Below are positions 21,831 to 33,345 of a stretch of DNA of 64,000 nt, piece by piece. The stretch is from Pyrocephalus nanus (taxonomy: Eukaryota; Chordata; Aves; Passeriformes; Tyrannidae), in assembly GCA_038380795.1 (NCBI GenBank), contig CM076261.1:96246418-96310417 (forward strand). The letters run 5' to 3'. The position numbers and the translations under genes were made by a program. Below the pieces are notes generated by a model. The model did not search any database. It saw nothing but the letters and a program-made list of their open reading frames with translations, and was not told where the DNA came from. How positions within the stretch are numbered: the first letter of the stretch is position 1; each line of letters starts with the position of its first letter.

Positions 21831-21929
21831 GTGCCGCCCCTGCGGGAGCAGCAGAAAAGCCGGCCCAGCGCCTCTCTCCCTGCCACGCTTCTCCTGACGC
21901 CTTCTCCTGCCTTCTGTGCCGCCAACAAG
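21821..21929 (+). promoter_or_regulatory. Keratin 4 core promoter and exon 1 (CAGAAAAG form)
   Basis: Variable base G at 21854. Exon 1 ends at 21929. Class I upstream junction. Confidence 0.75.
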
Positions 21930-22193
21930 GTGAGCCTGCAGCCCCTGACAACCCCCTCCTGCTCCTGCCACACCGCCCCCCTGGCCCCTCTCTCCCAGCA
22001 CGCTCTGCCCCAGCCTCAGCAGCCCTCACGCCTCCCCACAGCCCCACAGCAGCCTCCCCACTGCCTCGCCCTCCGCCAACACCGCCCCTCGCACCCCCAC
22101 GGCCCTGCGCTGCCTCAGCCCCCTCTCTGCTCTGCTCTTCTCACCTCTTCTCTTCTCTTCCCTGCCCTCACAGGGCCCCTCCACACCACACCC

Positions 22194-22529
22194 ATGGCCT
22201 GCTACGACCTCTGCCGCCCCTGCGCACCCACCCCGCTGGCCAACAGCTGCAACCAGCCCTGTGTCACCCAGTGCCAGGACTCCACCGTCCTCATCCAGCC
22301 CTCCCCCGTGCGCGTCACCCTGCCAGGGCCCATCATGACCTCCTTCCCCCAGAGCTCCGCCGTCGGATCCGCCGCAGGGGCTGCCCTGGGCACGGAGCTC
22401 AATGCCCAGGGACAGCCCATCTCCGGCGCCTTTGGGGCCTTTGGCTACGGCCTCGGCTCTGCCCGGGCCTTTGGCTACGGCCTGGGAGGCCTGGGCTGCT
22501 ACGGCACCAGGGGCTGCTCCACCTGCTGA
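22194..22529 (+). CDS. Feather beta-keratin, copy 4
   Basis: 111 residues ending CSTC. Intron 21930-22173. Ala at 60. The 3'UTR is class D2 (CAACCCCTTCACAATACC) with the poly(A) signal TTTTTAATAAA at 22676-22681 in place of the usual GTCTCAATAAA. Confidence 0.97.
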   Translation: MACYDLCRPCAPTPLANSCNQPCVTQCQDSTVLIQPSPVRVTLPGPIMTSFPQSSAVGSAAGAALGTELNAQGQPISGAFGAFGYGLGSARAFGYGLGGLGCYGTRGCSTC

Positions 22530-22689
22530 GGGTCCTCCACAACCCCTTCACAATACCAGCTCGGGGCTCTGCACAAGTCTGCTGTAAGAAAATGACCTCG
22601 ACTATTGTTCATCTTTCTTGCACTCACCCCTGAATTCTATTACTTGTTTCTCTTGTTTTTTCCCACTTTTTTTTTAATAAAGTTCTCCT

Positions 22690-23006
22690 GCAGCAAAACA
22701 TCAGATGCCTCCTCAGCCTTTCTTCTCCCAAGTCTCCCAGAACTTCATTGGGCACAGAGCTCTGGCACCAGATGCCATCGCATGGGGGGAGAAGGGACCA
22801 GCTCTCTCCTAGGAAATATTTCACAAGCATCATTACACACTGGCACAGAAGGGCCTTCCCCAATGGGACACAAACTCTTCCCTTGCCCAAACAGAGCCTT
22901 GGACACACCACCCACCCCTCTGACACAAACTCCCAGGGGATGCTGCCTTAAGTGTCCATGGACACCGCGGGCTCCAGCCCTTCATCAGCCCCAAGGCTCT
23001 GCTTGC
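22690..23006. repeat. Class D2 keratin 3'-flank unit
   Basis: Paralogous to 18590-18905. No gene is seen. Confidence 0.7.
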
Positions 23007-23580
23007 ATCATAGAATCATAGAATTAACTGGGTTGGAAGAGACCTCCGAGATCATCAAGTCCAACCCTTGATCCAACCCCACTGTGATTACCAGATCATG
23101 GCACTCAGTGCCACATCCAGCCTCAGCTTAAAAACCTTCAGGGACAGGGAATCCACCACCTCTCTGGGCAGGCCATTCCAATGCCTGATCACTCTCTCTG
23201 CAAAGAACTTCTTTCTAATATCCAACCTAAACCTCCCCTGGCACAGCTTAAGCCCGTGCCCTCTTGTCCTGCTGCTGATTGCCTGGGAGAAGAGACCGAC
23301 CCCCACCTGGCTACAACCTCCTCTCAGGGAGTTGTAGAGAGTGATGGGGTCACCCCTGAACCTCCTCTTCTCCAGACTAAACAACCCCAGCTCCCTCAGC
23401 CTCTCCTCACAGCAGTTGTGCTCCAGTCCCTTCCCCAGCCTGGTTGCTCTTCTCTGGACCTGCTCCAGACCCTCCAAGTCCTTCCTGACCTGAGGGGCCC
23501 AGAACTGAACACAACACTCAAGGTGTGGCCTCACCAGCGCTGATTCCAGGGGAAGGATCACTGAGGGTGTTGAACACACT
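23007..23580 (-). mobile_element. CR1 LINE, 3' ~570 bp, antisense
   Basis: The complement is open for 163 codons (23088-23579) and encodes the C-terminal part of CR1 ORF2, with [59 protein letters not shown] and [10 protein letters not shown]. This is the end of the LINE reverse transcriptase protein; the element is 5'-truncated, so it is not a gene. Confidence 0.93.
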
Positions 23581-24104
23581 TAGCTCCACACATCCAACTC
23601 CTGGGATACAGCACTGCACACTTGCCTCCATCTGGACTTTGGGCCACTCATCACAGCCCTCTGGGCCCTCACACCCTCCCAGTCCCCTCACTGCACTCTG
23701 AGCAAACCCTTCCTTGCTCAGCACTCTTGCAGCACCGAAAGGGAAGGCCCCTCTAAGGCTTTACAAAGGCTCGAGTTCAACACCAGCCACAGCTCCCTCC
23801 TCATCCCCAGGGGGAGTCCTGGCACAGATGGGACACAGAGCTCAGGCAAGCACCATTTCCTCAGGGCAAAGCCAGCAAGAGGAGAGGCCTCCCCCCTCAG
23901 CACTGACCCAGCTCCAGACCCCAAAGGCCCTGGCTCAGCCTCCCCTGCTGCCGCTCCCATTTGCCCTCTGCTCCCTCGCAGCAGCTGCCTCCAAAACCCA
24001 GGCAGTCACTTCAGCTGCAAAAGGGCCTTAACACCGAGTCCAACTCTTACTGCAAGACATCCCAGCTCCTCAGGGAACCAGCAAACCTCACAAACCTTTG
24101 GGCT
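23581..24104. other. Unclassified spacer between two CR1 pieces
   Basis: No gene is seen. Also present at 28756-29279, 52242-52771 and 60401-60925. The first ~100 bases may be older CR1 continuation. Confidence 0.5.
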
Positions 24105-24365
24105 GCAAAGGACAGAAATGCAAGAGATCACTGAGTGCAACCTGCTCCAGCCCTGCCAAGGCCACCACTCACCCACCACCCCAAGTGCCACATCTACACA
24201 GCTCTTACATCCCTCCAGCAATGGGGACTCCACCACTGCCCTGGGCAGCCTGTGCCAGGGCTTCACAGCCCTTTCTGGGAAGGCATTTTCCCTAATCACA
24301 AACTCAGCCTGCACAGGGCAAACTTGGCTCTGTTTCCTCTTCTCCTGCATCTTGGTGCTTCGGAG
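24105..24365 (-). mobile_element. CR1 fragment, antisense
   Basis: The complement encodes FVIRENAFPERAVKPWHRLP and a VVESPLLEGCK segment, a diverged CR1 ORF2 C-terminus. Paralogs are at 29280, 52772 and 60926. Confidence 0.8.
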
Positions 24366-26995
24366 GCAACACTGACAGACCCTTAACCCGAGCTCCGTTC
24401 AGTGCAATCTGGAGCAGAACAGGATCACCCCTCTCTTGCTGAAAATCCAACATCCCCAGTCCCTGCCACTGCTCCTCACGGGGCTTGTTCTCCTCACCCT
24501 TCCCCACTTGCCCTTCCCACGGGTCCCAGCACAGCCCAGCACTGGCAGCCCAGAGTGGGACCTTGCTGGGCCCAGCTCAGACCAGCGCTACGGATGAACC
24601 AACACGAGACTGGGGGGAGCACGGGAGGCCTCCCTGAATCACAGGCACTGCTTTCCCAATCCCAGTGGCAAAGGCCAGGGAGAGAGACAGGCTGGCAGAG
24701 ATGGAACCAAGGAGGGGAGCAATGACTGCAGTGGAAGGGGCAGCTCCTCATGTCTGGTCCAGCTAAAAAGGTACAGCCCAGCCTGACAGGGCTGGGATGG
24801 TTTGGGGCCTCTCCTCACAACACCCCCCAAACCACAGCACACCAGGGACACGGGGGGACCTCACTGATCACACCCCACCTCTCCAAAGCTTTGCTCACAT
24901 CTCCAGCCCTCCCTGAAACAACCTTTCAACCCCAGCCTTTGGTCTCCAATACTCACACTACAAAGCTGCCACCAAGGTCAGATGGACACAACCTGTAGGG
25001 CAGGACATGGAATCCCACAATTCCACAAAGGAATGCCCACACCATGACAGAGGGGGAAGGAGGAGCTCACTGACCTTCCACTGGTAATTGGGGTTTGTTG
25101 CCCACAGAACCACAACACTAAAACTGACGGGTCATGTGCAGGAAACCTCACGGCTTCAATGCGGAATCAGCGCAGTGACATCACAGACCAGCCTGGAAAC
25201 AAAGGGAGCCAGCCCAATTTGTTCCTTGTTCATTGCATTCCTTGATCAGTCCAGGAAATACAGGTCACATCACAGAGTAAATGTCCTGTAAATGTGAGAA
25301 ATGACATGGAACACAACACTGGAACAAGGCCACCCTGACCAGCTTCTGCACTTCCACATCCATCCTCTTGCTTCCTTCAGGACAGGAGGGGCTGAGGCCT
25401 CTTTCCACCATAAGGAAGCCCTTGGAGGATTGATGACCTTTCCAAACCAATCAACAGTGACCTCCACAGCACATCAAGGAGCTCCCCTGGCATTCCTGGG
25501 GGCACCACAGGGATTTATTGACACCCAGTTGTACAAAAGAAGAGGGTCCACGCTCCACAACACACCCACAAATGAGAGCACATGAGAACATGGGGTGACC
25601 TCACTGCTGACACCCAAATTCTCCAAGGCTTCCACTGCTGATTCAGCCCTGCTGGAGATGCAGATTCCACGGAACTGCTCCCAAACACCAACTGTCCCTT
25701 GAAAGCTGCCGCCAAGGGCAGATGGACACGGCCTCAAGGGCAGGACATGCAATCACTGAATTCCACAAAGGAACATCCACAAAATGACAGAATAGAGGAG
25801 CCCACTGACCAATCACCAGTAATTGCAGTTTTGTTCACATGTACAGGATGTTACAGCCTATGGGTTATATGTTATGAAACCTCATGGCTTGAATGCGGAA
25901 TAAGGGAATTGGGGTCACAGCCCAGCCTGGGCACAAAGGGATCCAGCCCCATTGGGGGTTTGGTTATTGCATTTCTTCAGGCGGTCAACAAATAAAGTTT
26001 GAGGGACAGAGAACCTTGTTGGAGGTGGACAGGAGGACGAGGATTTTAGAAGGTGGAAAGAGACAACTTCTGGCGATGTGGGCCAGACTGTACAAGATAA
26101 ACAGTCTCTGTTAGATTGTAAGCTCTCTCACAGGGCAGAGCAGGCTTCTTTTGATTGGACAATGTCCAATTGGAGATATCTAGCCTTTCCAATTAAGTAC
26201 TTAAAAGTTATCTGAAGATTCATGTATTCCCCCTCTTTGTATCTGTCAATCCCTCATCCTAACCAATGCCCTGTCCAAGTTTTTGCATACCTTTCCCCTT
26301 TTTCCAGAATCTTCCTTATCTGCCTATAAAAACCTTCTATTTTGTAAAATAAAGTAGATAAGCTCCTAACACCCACAGCTGCTGTTCCTGTGCAATCTGT
26401 CCCCTGAATGCGGTCGGTCTGTCCCTCCGGATGAGACAAAATTCGATCCTGCCAGGCATCTTGATAAGAACTTCAGCTCAGCTGAACGAATCCTGCTGGT
26501 CTGGGGAATGACCCTGCACCTAAAACCAAGACAGAACCTGGTACTGAAAACGTAAGAAATCCAAATGGAATTCAGAATTCCACTGGAATGGGACAAGTTC
26601 AGTCTGAATTCAGCTTCTGGTTTTCCAGATCCTCTCTCTGGATCCCACTCAAGATACAAGGGCAGGAGCTCTCCTTCATCCATGGGGAAGCACTCCCAGG
26701 AAAAATGACCTTGGCAAGATGATGGAAAGTCGCCTCCCTATGACATCAAATGGCTCCCTCAGCATTCCTGGGTGCAACACAAGCACTGAGGGACATCCAG
26801 TAGTACATAAGAAGAAGATCTGGAATTAAAACACACTCACAAACCACAGCACACCAGGGCCACCAAATCACCTCCCTCATGACATCACACCTCTCCTGGC
26901 CTCTGGGGGTTTATTCAGCCCTCCCTGACACACCTCCAACCACCCAAGCCTCCCACAAACCAACCCCTCCAAGCTGCCGCCAGCTGACAGTGCTG
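24366..26995. repeat. Spacer unit and modules upstream of copy 5
   Basis: The shared unit (24400-24770) is followed by modules anchored at 24963 and 25703, then AAGCTGCCGCC at 26971 beside the promoter. The interval 25703-26971 equals one ~745-bp module plus the solo LTR and its target duplication. Confidence 0.7.
26017..26533 (+). mobile_element. ERVK-like solo LTR, copy C
   Basis: Perfect GAACCT duplication at 26011-26016 and 26534-26539. TATAAAAA starts at 26325. Same insertion as copies A and B by flanks. Confidence 0.9.
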
Positions 26996-27104
26996 GGCCA
27001 AGGCTGTGCCGCCCCTGCGGGAGCAGCAGAAAAGCCGGCCCAGCGCCTCTCTCCCTGCCACGCTTCTCCTGACGCCTTCTCCTGCCTTCTGTGCCGCCAA
27101 CAAG
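26996..27104 (+). promoter_or_regulatory. Keratin 5 core promoter and exon 1 (CAGAAAAG form)
   Basis: Variable base G at 27029. Exon 1 ends at 27104. Class I upstream junction. Confidence 0.75.
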
Positions 27105-27368
27105 GTGAGCCTGCAGCCCCTGACAACCCCCTCCTGCTCCTGCCACACCGCCCTCCTGGCCCCTCTCTCCCAGCACGCTCTGCCCCAGCCTCAGCAGCCC
27201 TCACGCCTCCCCACAGCCCCACAGCAGCCTCCCCACTGCCTCGCCCTCCGCCAACACCGCCCCTCGCACCCCCACGGCCCTGCGCTGCCTCAGCCCCCTC
27301 TCTGCTCTGCTCTTCTCACCTCTTCTCTTCTCTTCCCTGCCCTCACAGGGCCCCTCCACACCACACCC

Positions 27369-27704
27369 ATGGCCTGCTACGACCTCTGCCGCCCCTGCGC
27401 ACCCACCCCGCTGGCCAACAGCTGCAACCAGCCCTGTGTCACCCAGTGCCAGGACTCCACCGTCCTCATCCAGCCCTCCCCCGTGCGCGTCACCCTGCCA
27501 GGGCCCATCATGACCTCCTTCCCCCAGAGCTCCGCCGTCGGATCCACCGCAGGGGCTGCCCTGGGCACGGAGCTCAATGCCCAGGGACAGCCCATCTCCG
27601 GCGCCTTTGGGGCCTTTGGCTACGGCCTCGGCTCTGCCCGGGCCTTTGGCTACGGCCTGGGAGGCCTGGGCTGCTACGGCACCAGGGGCTGCTCCACCTG
27701 CTGA
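27369..27704 (+). CDS. Feather beta-keratin, copy 5
   Basis: 111 residues, Thr at 60. Intron 27105-27348, with one visible private change (GCCCTCCTGG near 27151 where other copies have GCCCCCCTGG). D2 3'UTR with AATAAA at 27851-27856. Confidence 0.97.
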   Translation: MACYDLCRPCAPTPLANSCNQPCVTQCQDSTVLIQPSPVRVTLPGPIMTSFPQSSAVGSTAGAALGTELNAQGQPISGAFGAFGYGLGSARAFGYGLGGLGCYGTRGCSTC

Positions 27705-27859
27705 GGGTCCTCCACAACCCCTTCACAATACCAGCTCGGGGCTCTGCACAAGTCTGCTGTAAGAAAATGACCTCGACTATTGTTCATCTTTCTTGCACTC
27801 ACCCCTGAATTCTATTACTTGTTTCTCTTGTTTTTTCCCACTTTTTTTTTAATAAAGTT

Positions 27860-28181
27860 CTCCTGCAGCAAAACATCAGATGCCTCCTCAGCCTTTCTTC
27901 TCCCAAGTCTCCCAGAACTTCATTGGGCACAGAGCTCTGGCACCAGATGCCATCGCATGGGGGGAGAAGGGACCAGCTCTCTCCTAGGAAATATTTCACA
28001 AGCATCATTACACACTGGCACAGAAGGGCCTTCCCCAATGGGACACAAACTCTTCCCTTGCCCAAACACAGCCTTGGACACACCACCCACCCCTCTGACA
28101 CAAACTCCCAGGGGATGCTGCCTTAAGTGTCCATGGACACCGCGGGCTCCAGCCCTTCATCAGCCCCAAGGCTCTGCTTGC
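27860..28181. repeat. Class D2 keratin 3'-flank unit
   Basis: Copy of 22690-23006. No gene is seen. Confidence 0.7.
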
Positions 28182-28755
28182 ATCATAGAATCATAGAATT
28201 AACTGGGTTGGAAGAGACCTCCGAGATCATCAAGTCCAACCCTTGATCCAACCCCACTGTGATTACCAGATCATGGCACTCAGTGCCACATCCAGCCTCA
28301 GCTTAAAAACCTTCAGGGACAGGGAATCCACCACCTCTCTGGGCAGGCCATTCCAATGCCTGATCACTCTCTCTGCAAAGAACTTCTTTCTAATATCCAA
28401 CCTAAACCTCCCCTGGCACAGCTTAAGCCCGTGCCCTCTTGTCCTGCTGCTGATTGCCTGGGAGAAGAGACCGACCCCCACCTGGCTACAACCTCCTCTC
28501 AGGGAGTTGTAGAGAGTGATGGGGTCACCCCTGAACCTCCTCTTCTCCAGACTAAACAACCCCAGCTCCCTCAGCCTCTCCTCACAGCAGTTGTGCTCCA
28601 GTCCCTTCCCCAGCCTGGTTGCTCTTCTCTGGACCTGCTCCAGACCCTCCAAGTCCTTCCTGACCTGAGGGGCCCAGAACTGAACACAACACTCAAGGTG
28701 TGGCCTCACCAGCGCTGATTCCAGGGGAAGGATCACTGAGGGTGTTGAACACACT
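28182..28755 (-). mobile_element. CR1 LINE, 3' ~570 bp, antisense
   Basis: Duplicate of 23007-23580 within unit B. The 163-codon ORF2 remnant (complement of 28263-28754) is unchanged. Confidence 0.93.
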
Positions 28756-31700
28756 TAGCTCCACACATCCAACTCCTGGGATACAGCACTGCACACTTGC
28801 CTCCATCTGGACTTTGGGCCACTCATCACAGCCCTCTGGGCCCTCACACCCTCCCAGTCCCCTCACTACACTCTGAGCAAACCCTTCCTTGCTCAGCACT
28901 CTTGCAGCACCGAAAGGGAAGGCCCCTCTAAGGCTTTACAAAGGCTCAAGTTCAACACCAGCCACAGCTCCCTCCTCATCCCCAGGGGGAGTCCTGGCAC
29001 AGATGGGACACAGAGCTCAGGCAAGCACCATTTCCTCAGGGCAAAGCCAGCAAGAGGAGAGGCCTCCCCCCTCAGCACTGACCCAGCTCCAGACCCCAAA
29101 GGCCCTGGCTCAGCCTCCCCTGCTGCCGCTCCCATTTGCCCTCTGCTCCCTCGCAGCAGCTGCCTCCAAAACCCAGGCAGTCACTTCAGCTGCAAAAGGG
29201 CCTTAACACCGAGTCCAACTCTTACTGCAAGACATCCCAGCTCCTCAGGGAACCAGCAAACCTCACAAACCTTTGGGCTGCAAAGGACAGAAATGCAAGA
29301 GATCACTGAGTGCAACCTGCTCCAGCCCTGCCAAGGCCACCACTCACCCACCACCCCAAGTGCCACATCTACACAGCTCTTACATCCCTCCAGCAATGGG
29401 GACTCCACCACTGCACTGGGCAGCCTGTGCCAGGGCTGCACAGCCCTTTCTGGGAAGGCATTTTCCCTAATCACAAACTCAGCCTGCACAGGGCAAACTT
29501 GGCTCTGTTTCCTCTTCTCCTGCATCTTGGTGCTACGGAGGCAACACTGACAGACCCTTAACCCGAGCTCCGTTCAGTGCAATCTGGAGCAGAACAGGAT
29601 CACCCCTCTCTTGCTGAAAATCCAACATCCCCAGTCCCTGCCACTGCTCCTCATGGGGCTTGTTCTCCTCACCCTTCCCCACTTGCCCTTCCCACGGGTC
29701 CCAGCACAGCCCAGCACTGGCAGCCCAGAGTGGGACCTTGCTGGGCCCAGCTCAGACCAGCGCTACGGATGAACCAACACGAGACTGGGGGGAGCACGGG
29801 AGGCCTCCCTGAATCACAGGCACTGCTTTCCCAATCCCAGTGGCAAAGGCCAGGGAGAGAGACAGGCTGGCAGAGATGGAACCAAGGAGGGGAGCAATGA
29901 CTGCAGTGGAAGGGGCAGCTCCTCATGTCTGGTCCAGCTAAAAAGGTACAGCCCAGCCTGACAGGGCTGGGATGGTTTGGGGCCTCTCCTCACAACACCC
30001 CCCAAACCACAGCACACCAGGGACACGGGGGGACCTCACTGATCACACCCCACCTCTCCAAAGCTTTGCTCACATCTCCAGCCCTCCCTGAAACAACCTT
30101 TCAACCCCAGCCTTTGGTCTCCAATACTCACACTACAAAGCTGCCACCAAGGTCAGATGGACACAACCTGTAGGGCAGGACATGGAATCCCACAATTCCA
30201 CAAAGGAATGCCCACACCATGACAGAGGGGGAAGGAGGAGCTCACTGACCTTCCACTGGTAATTGGGGTTTGTTGCCCACAGAACCACAACACTAAAACT
30301 GACGGGTCATGTGCAGGAAACCTCACGGCTTCAATGCGGAATCAGCGCAGTGACATCACAGACCAGCCTGGAAACAAAGGGAGCCAGCCCAATTTGTTCC
30401 TTGTTCATTGCATTCCTTGATCAGTCCAGGAAATACAGGTCACATCACAGAGTAAATGTCCTGTAAATGTGAGAAATGACATGGAACACAACACTGGAAC
30501 AAGGCCACCCTGACCAGCTTCTGCACTTCCACATCCATCCTCTTGCTTCCTTCAGGACAGGAGGGGCTGAGGCCTCTTTCCACCATAAGGAAGCCCTTGG
30601 AGGATTGATGACCTTTCCAAACCAATCAACAGTGACCTCCACAGCACATCAAGGAGCTCCCCTGGCATTCCTGGGGGCACCACAGGGATTTATTGACACC
30701 CAGTTGTACAAAAGAAGAGGGTCCACGCTCCACAACACACCCACAAATGAGAGCACATGAGAACATGGGGTGACCTCACTGCTGACACCCAAATTCTCCA
30801 AGGCTTCCACTGCTGATTCAGCCCTGCTGGAGATGCAGATTCCACGGAACTGCTCCCAAACACCAACTGTCCCTTGAAAGCTGCCGCCAAGGGCAGATGG
30901 ACACGGCCTCAAGGGCAGGACATGCAATCACTGAATTCCACAAAGGAACATCCACAAAATGACAGAATAGAGGAGCCCACTGACCAATCACCAGTAATTG
31001 CAGTTTTGTTCACATGTACAGGATGTTACAGCCTATGGGTTATATGTTATGAAACCTCATGGCTTGAATGCGGAATAAGGGAATTGGGGTCACAGCCCAG
31101 CCTGGGCACAAAGGGATCCAGCCCCATTGGGGGTTTGGTTATTGCATTTCTTCAGGCGGTCAACAAATAAAGTTTGAGGGACAGAGAACCTTGTTGGAGG
31201 TGGACAGGAGGACGAGGATTTTAGAAGGTGGAAAGAGACAACTTCTGGCGATGTGGGCCAGACTGTACAAGATAAACAGTCTCTGTTAGATTGTAAGCTC
31301 TCTCACAGGGCAGAGCAGGCTTCTTTTGATTGGACAATGTCCAATTGGAGATATCTAGCCTTTCCAATTAAGTACTTAAAAGTTATCTGAAGATTCATGT
31401 ATTCCCCCTCTTTGTATCTGTCAATCCCTCATCCTAACCAATGCCCTGTCCAAGTTTTTGCATACCTTTCCCCTTTTTCCAGAATCTTCCTTATCTGCCT
31501 ATAAAAACCTTCTATTTTGTAAAATAAAGTAGATAAGCTCCTAACACCCACAGCTGCTGTTCCTGTGCAATCTGTCCCCTGAATGCGGTCGGTCTGTCCC
31601 TCCGGATGAGACAAAATTCGATCCTGCCAGGCATCTTGATAAGAACTTCAGCTCAGCTGAACGAATCCTGCTGGTCTGGGGAATGACCCTGCACCTAAAA

Positions 31701-32170
31701 CCAAGACAGAACCTGGTACTGAAAACGTAAGAAATCCAAATGGAATTCAGAATTCCACTGGAATGGGACAAGTTCAGTCTGAATTCAGCTTCTGGTTTTC
31801 CAGATCCTCTCTCTGGATCCCACTCAAGATACAAGGGCAGGAGCTCTCCTTCATCCATGGGGAAGCACTCCCAGGAAAAATGACCTTGGCAAGATGATGG
31901 AAAGTCGCCTCCCTATGACATCAAATGGCTCCCTCAGCATTCCTGGGTGCAACACAAGCACTGAGGGACATCCAGTAGTACATAAGAAGAAGATCTGGAA
32001 TTAAAACACACTCACAAACCACAGCACACCAGGGCCACCAAATCACCTCCCTCATGACATCACACCTCTCCTGGGCTCTGGGGGTTTATTCAGCCCTCCC
32101 TGACACACCTCCAACCACCCAAGCCTCCCACAAACCAACCCCTCCAAGCTGCCGCCAGCTGACAGTGCTG
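28756..32170. repeat. Unclassified spacer, CR1 piece and modules upstream of copy 6
   Basis: Duplicate of 23581-26995 at +5175. The antisense CR1 piece is 29280-29540, the shared unit 29545-29945, and the modules start near 30138 and 30878. No gene is seen. Confidence 0.75.
31192..31708 (+). mobile_element. ERVK-like solo LTR, copy D
   Basis: GAACCT at 31186-31191 and 31709-31714. Duplicate of copy C in unit B. Confidence 0.9.
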
Positions 32171-32279
32171 GGCCAAGGCTGTGCCGCCCCTGCGGGAGCA
32201 GCAGAAAAGCCGGCCCAGCGCCTCTCTCCCTGCCACGCTTCTCCTGACGCCTTCTCCTGCCTTCTGTGCCGCCAACAAG
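32171..32279 (+). promoter_or_regulatory. Keratin 6 core promoter and exon 1 (CAGAAAAG form)
   Basis: Variable base G at 32204. Exon 1 ends at 32279. Class I upstream junction. Confidence 0.75.
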
Positions 32280-32543
32280 GTGAGCCTGCAGCCCCTGACA
32301 ACCCCCTCCTGCTCCTGCCACACCGCCCCCCTGGCCCCTCTCTCCCAGCACGCTCTGCCCCAGCCTCAGCAGCCCTCACGCCTCCCCACAGCCCCACAGC
32401 AGCCTCCCCACTGCCTCGCCCTCCGCCAACACCGCCCCTCGCACCCCCACGGCCCTGCGCTGCCTCAGCCCCCTCTCTGCTCTGCTCTTCTCACCTCTTC
32501 TCTTCTCTTCCCTGCCCTCACAGGGCCCCTCCACACCACACCC

Positions 32544-32879
32544 ATGGCCTGCTACGACCTCTGCCGCCCCTGCGCACCCACCCCGCTGGCCAACAGCTGC
32601 AACCAGCCCTGTGTCACCCAGTGCCAGGACTCCACCGTCCTCATCCAGCCCTCCCCCGTGCGCGTCACCCTGCCAGGGCCCATCATGACCTCCTTCCCCC
32701 AGAGCTCCGCCGTCGGATCCACCGCAGGGGCTGCCCTGGGCACGGAGCTCAATGCCCAGGGACAGCCCATCTCCGGCGCCTTTGGGGCCTTTGGCTACGG
32801 CCTCGGCTCTGCCCGGGCCTTTGGCTACGGCCTGGGAGGCCTGGGCTGCTACGGCACCAGGGGCTGCTCCACCTGCTGA
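32544..32879 (+). CDS. Feather beta-keratin, copy 6
   Basis: 111 residues, Thr at 60. Intron 32280-32523. The 3'UTR is intermediate: it opens like class D1 (ACACCCCTCACACCACCAGC), then follows D2-like text (AAAATGACCTCAACTATTG). AATAAA is at 33026-33031. Confidence 0.97.
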   Translation: MACYDLCRPCAPTPLANSCNQPCVTQCQDSTVLIQPSPVRVTLPGPIMTSFPQSSAVGSTAGAALGTELNAQGQPISGAFGAFGYGLGSARAFGYGLGGLGCYGTRGCSTC

Positions 32880-33039
32880 GGGTCCTCCACAACACCCCTC
32901 ACACCACCAGCTTGGGGCTCTTCAGAATCTGCTTCAAGAAAATGACCTCAACTATTGCTCATCCTTCTTGCACTCATACTTGATCTCCATCACTTGTTTT
33001 TCTTGGTTTTTCACTCTATTCCATCAATAAAGTTCTCCT

Positions 33040-33345
33040 GCAGCAAAACATGAGATGCCTCCTCAGCCTTTCGTCTCCCAAGCTTCCAAACTCACCCAGC
33101 ATAAAGTCAGCCTTTAACAGGCAATCAAGGCTGGTAGAAAAAAGTTACAAGTTGTCTGGAAGGAAATATATCCAAAGGAAAACCACAGATGAGCAGAGAG
33201 GGGTCTTCTAGAGTGGGTCATCAGCTCCTACATTGCCCAAACCCAGGCATGGACACACCACCCACCCCTCTGACACAAACTCCCAGGGGGTGCTGCCTTA
33301 AGTGTCCATGGACACCGCGGGCTCCAGCCCTTCATCAGCCCCAAG
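33040..33345. repeat. D2-like 3' flank of copy 6, partly diverged
   Basis: From 33240 it matches other D2 flanks (CTTCATCAGCCCCAAGGCTC). It lacks the CR1 tail that follows that point in the other copies. A ~120-bp stretch (33085-33200) is unlike the others. Confidence 0.6.

Larger units (their letters stand above)
21663..26837. repeat. 5175-bp tandem duplication, unit A
   Basis: From CACAAACCACAGCACACC upstream of copy 4 to the same point upstream of copy 5. It contains keratin 4, D2 flank, two CR1 pieces, spacer modules and solo LTR C. The next unit matches it with no net length change; I noticed at least eight single-base differences by eye. Confidence 0.85.
26838..32012. repeat. 5175-bp tandem duplication, unit B
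   Basis: Second unit, containing keratin 5. The homology runs on through keratin 6 and ends in its 3'UTR near 32890. Confidence 0.85.

Noticed and set aside
21551..22633. Long +1-frame ORF (360 codons) across spacer, intron and keratin CDS; similar ORFs at copies 5, 6, 7, 9 and 11
   Set aside because: It is out of frame with the keratin, spans a spliced intron and is Pro/Arg-rich as expected from C-rich DNA. Its recurrence follows from cassette homogenisation, not from selection.
23088..23579. 163-codon minus-strand ORF as a host gene
   Set aside because: It is the C-terminal end of CR1 ORF2 in a 5'-truncated LINE, recurring at 28263 and 59909.
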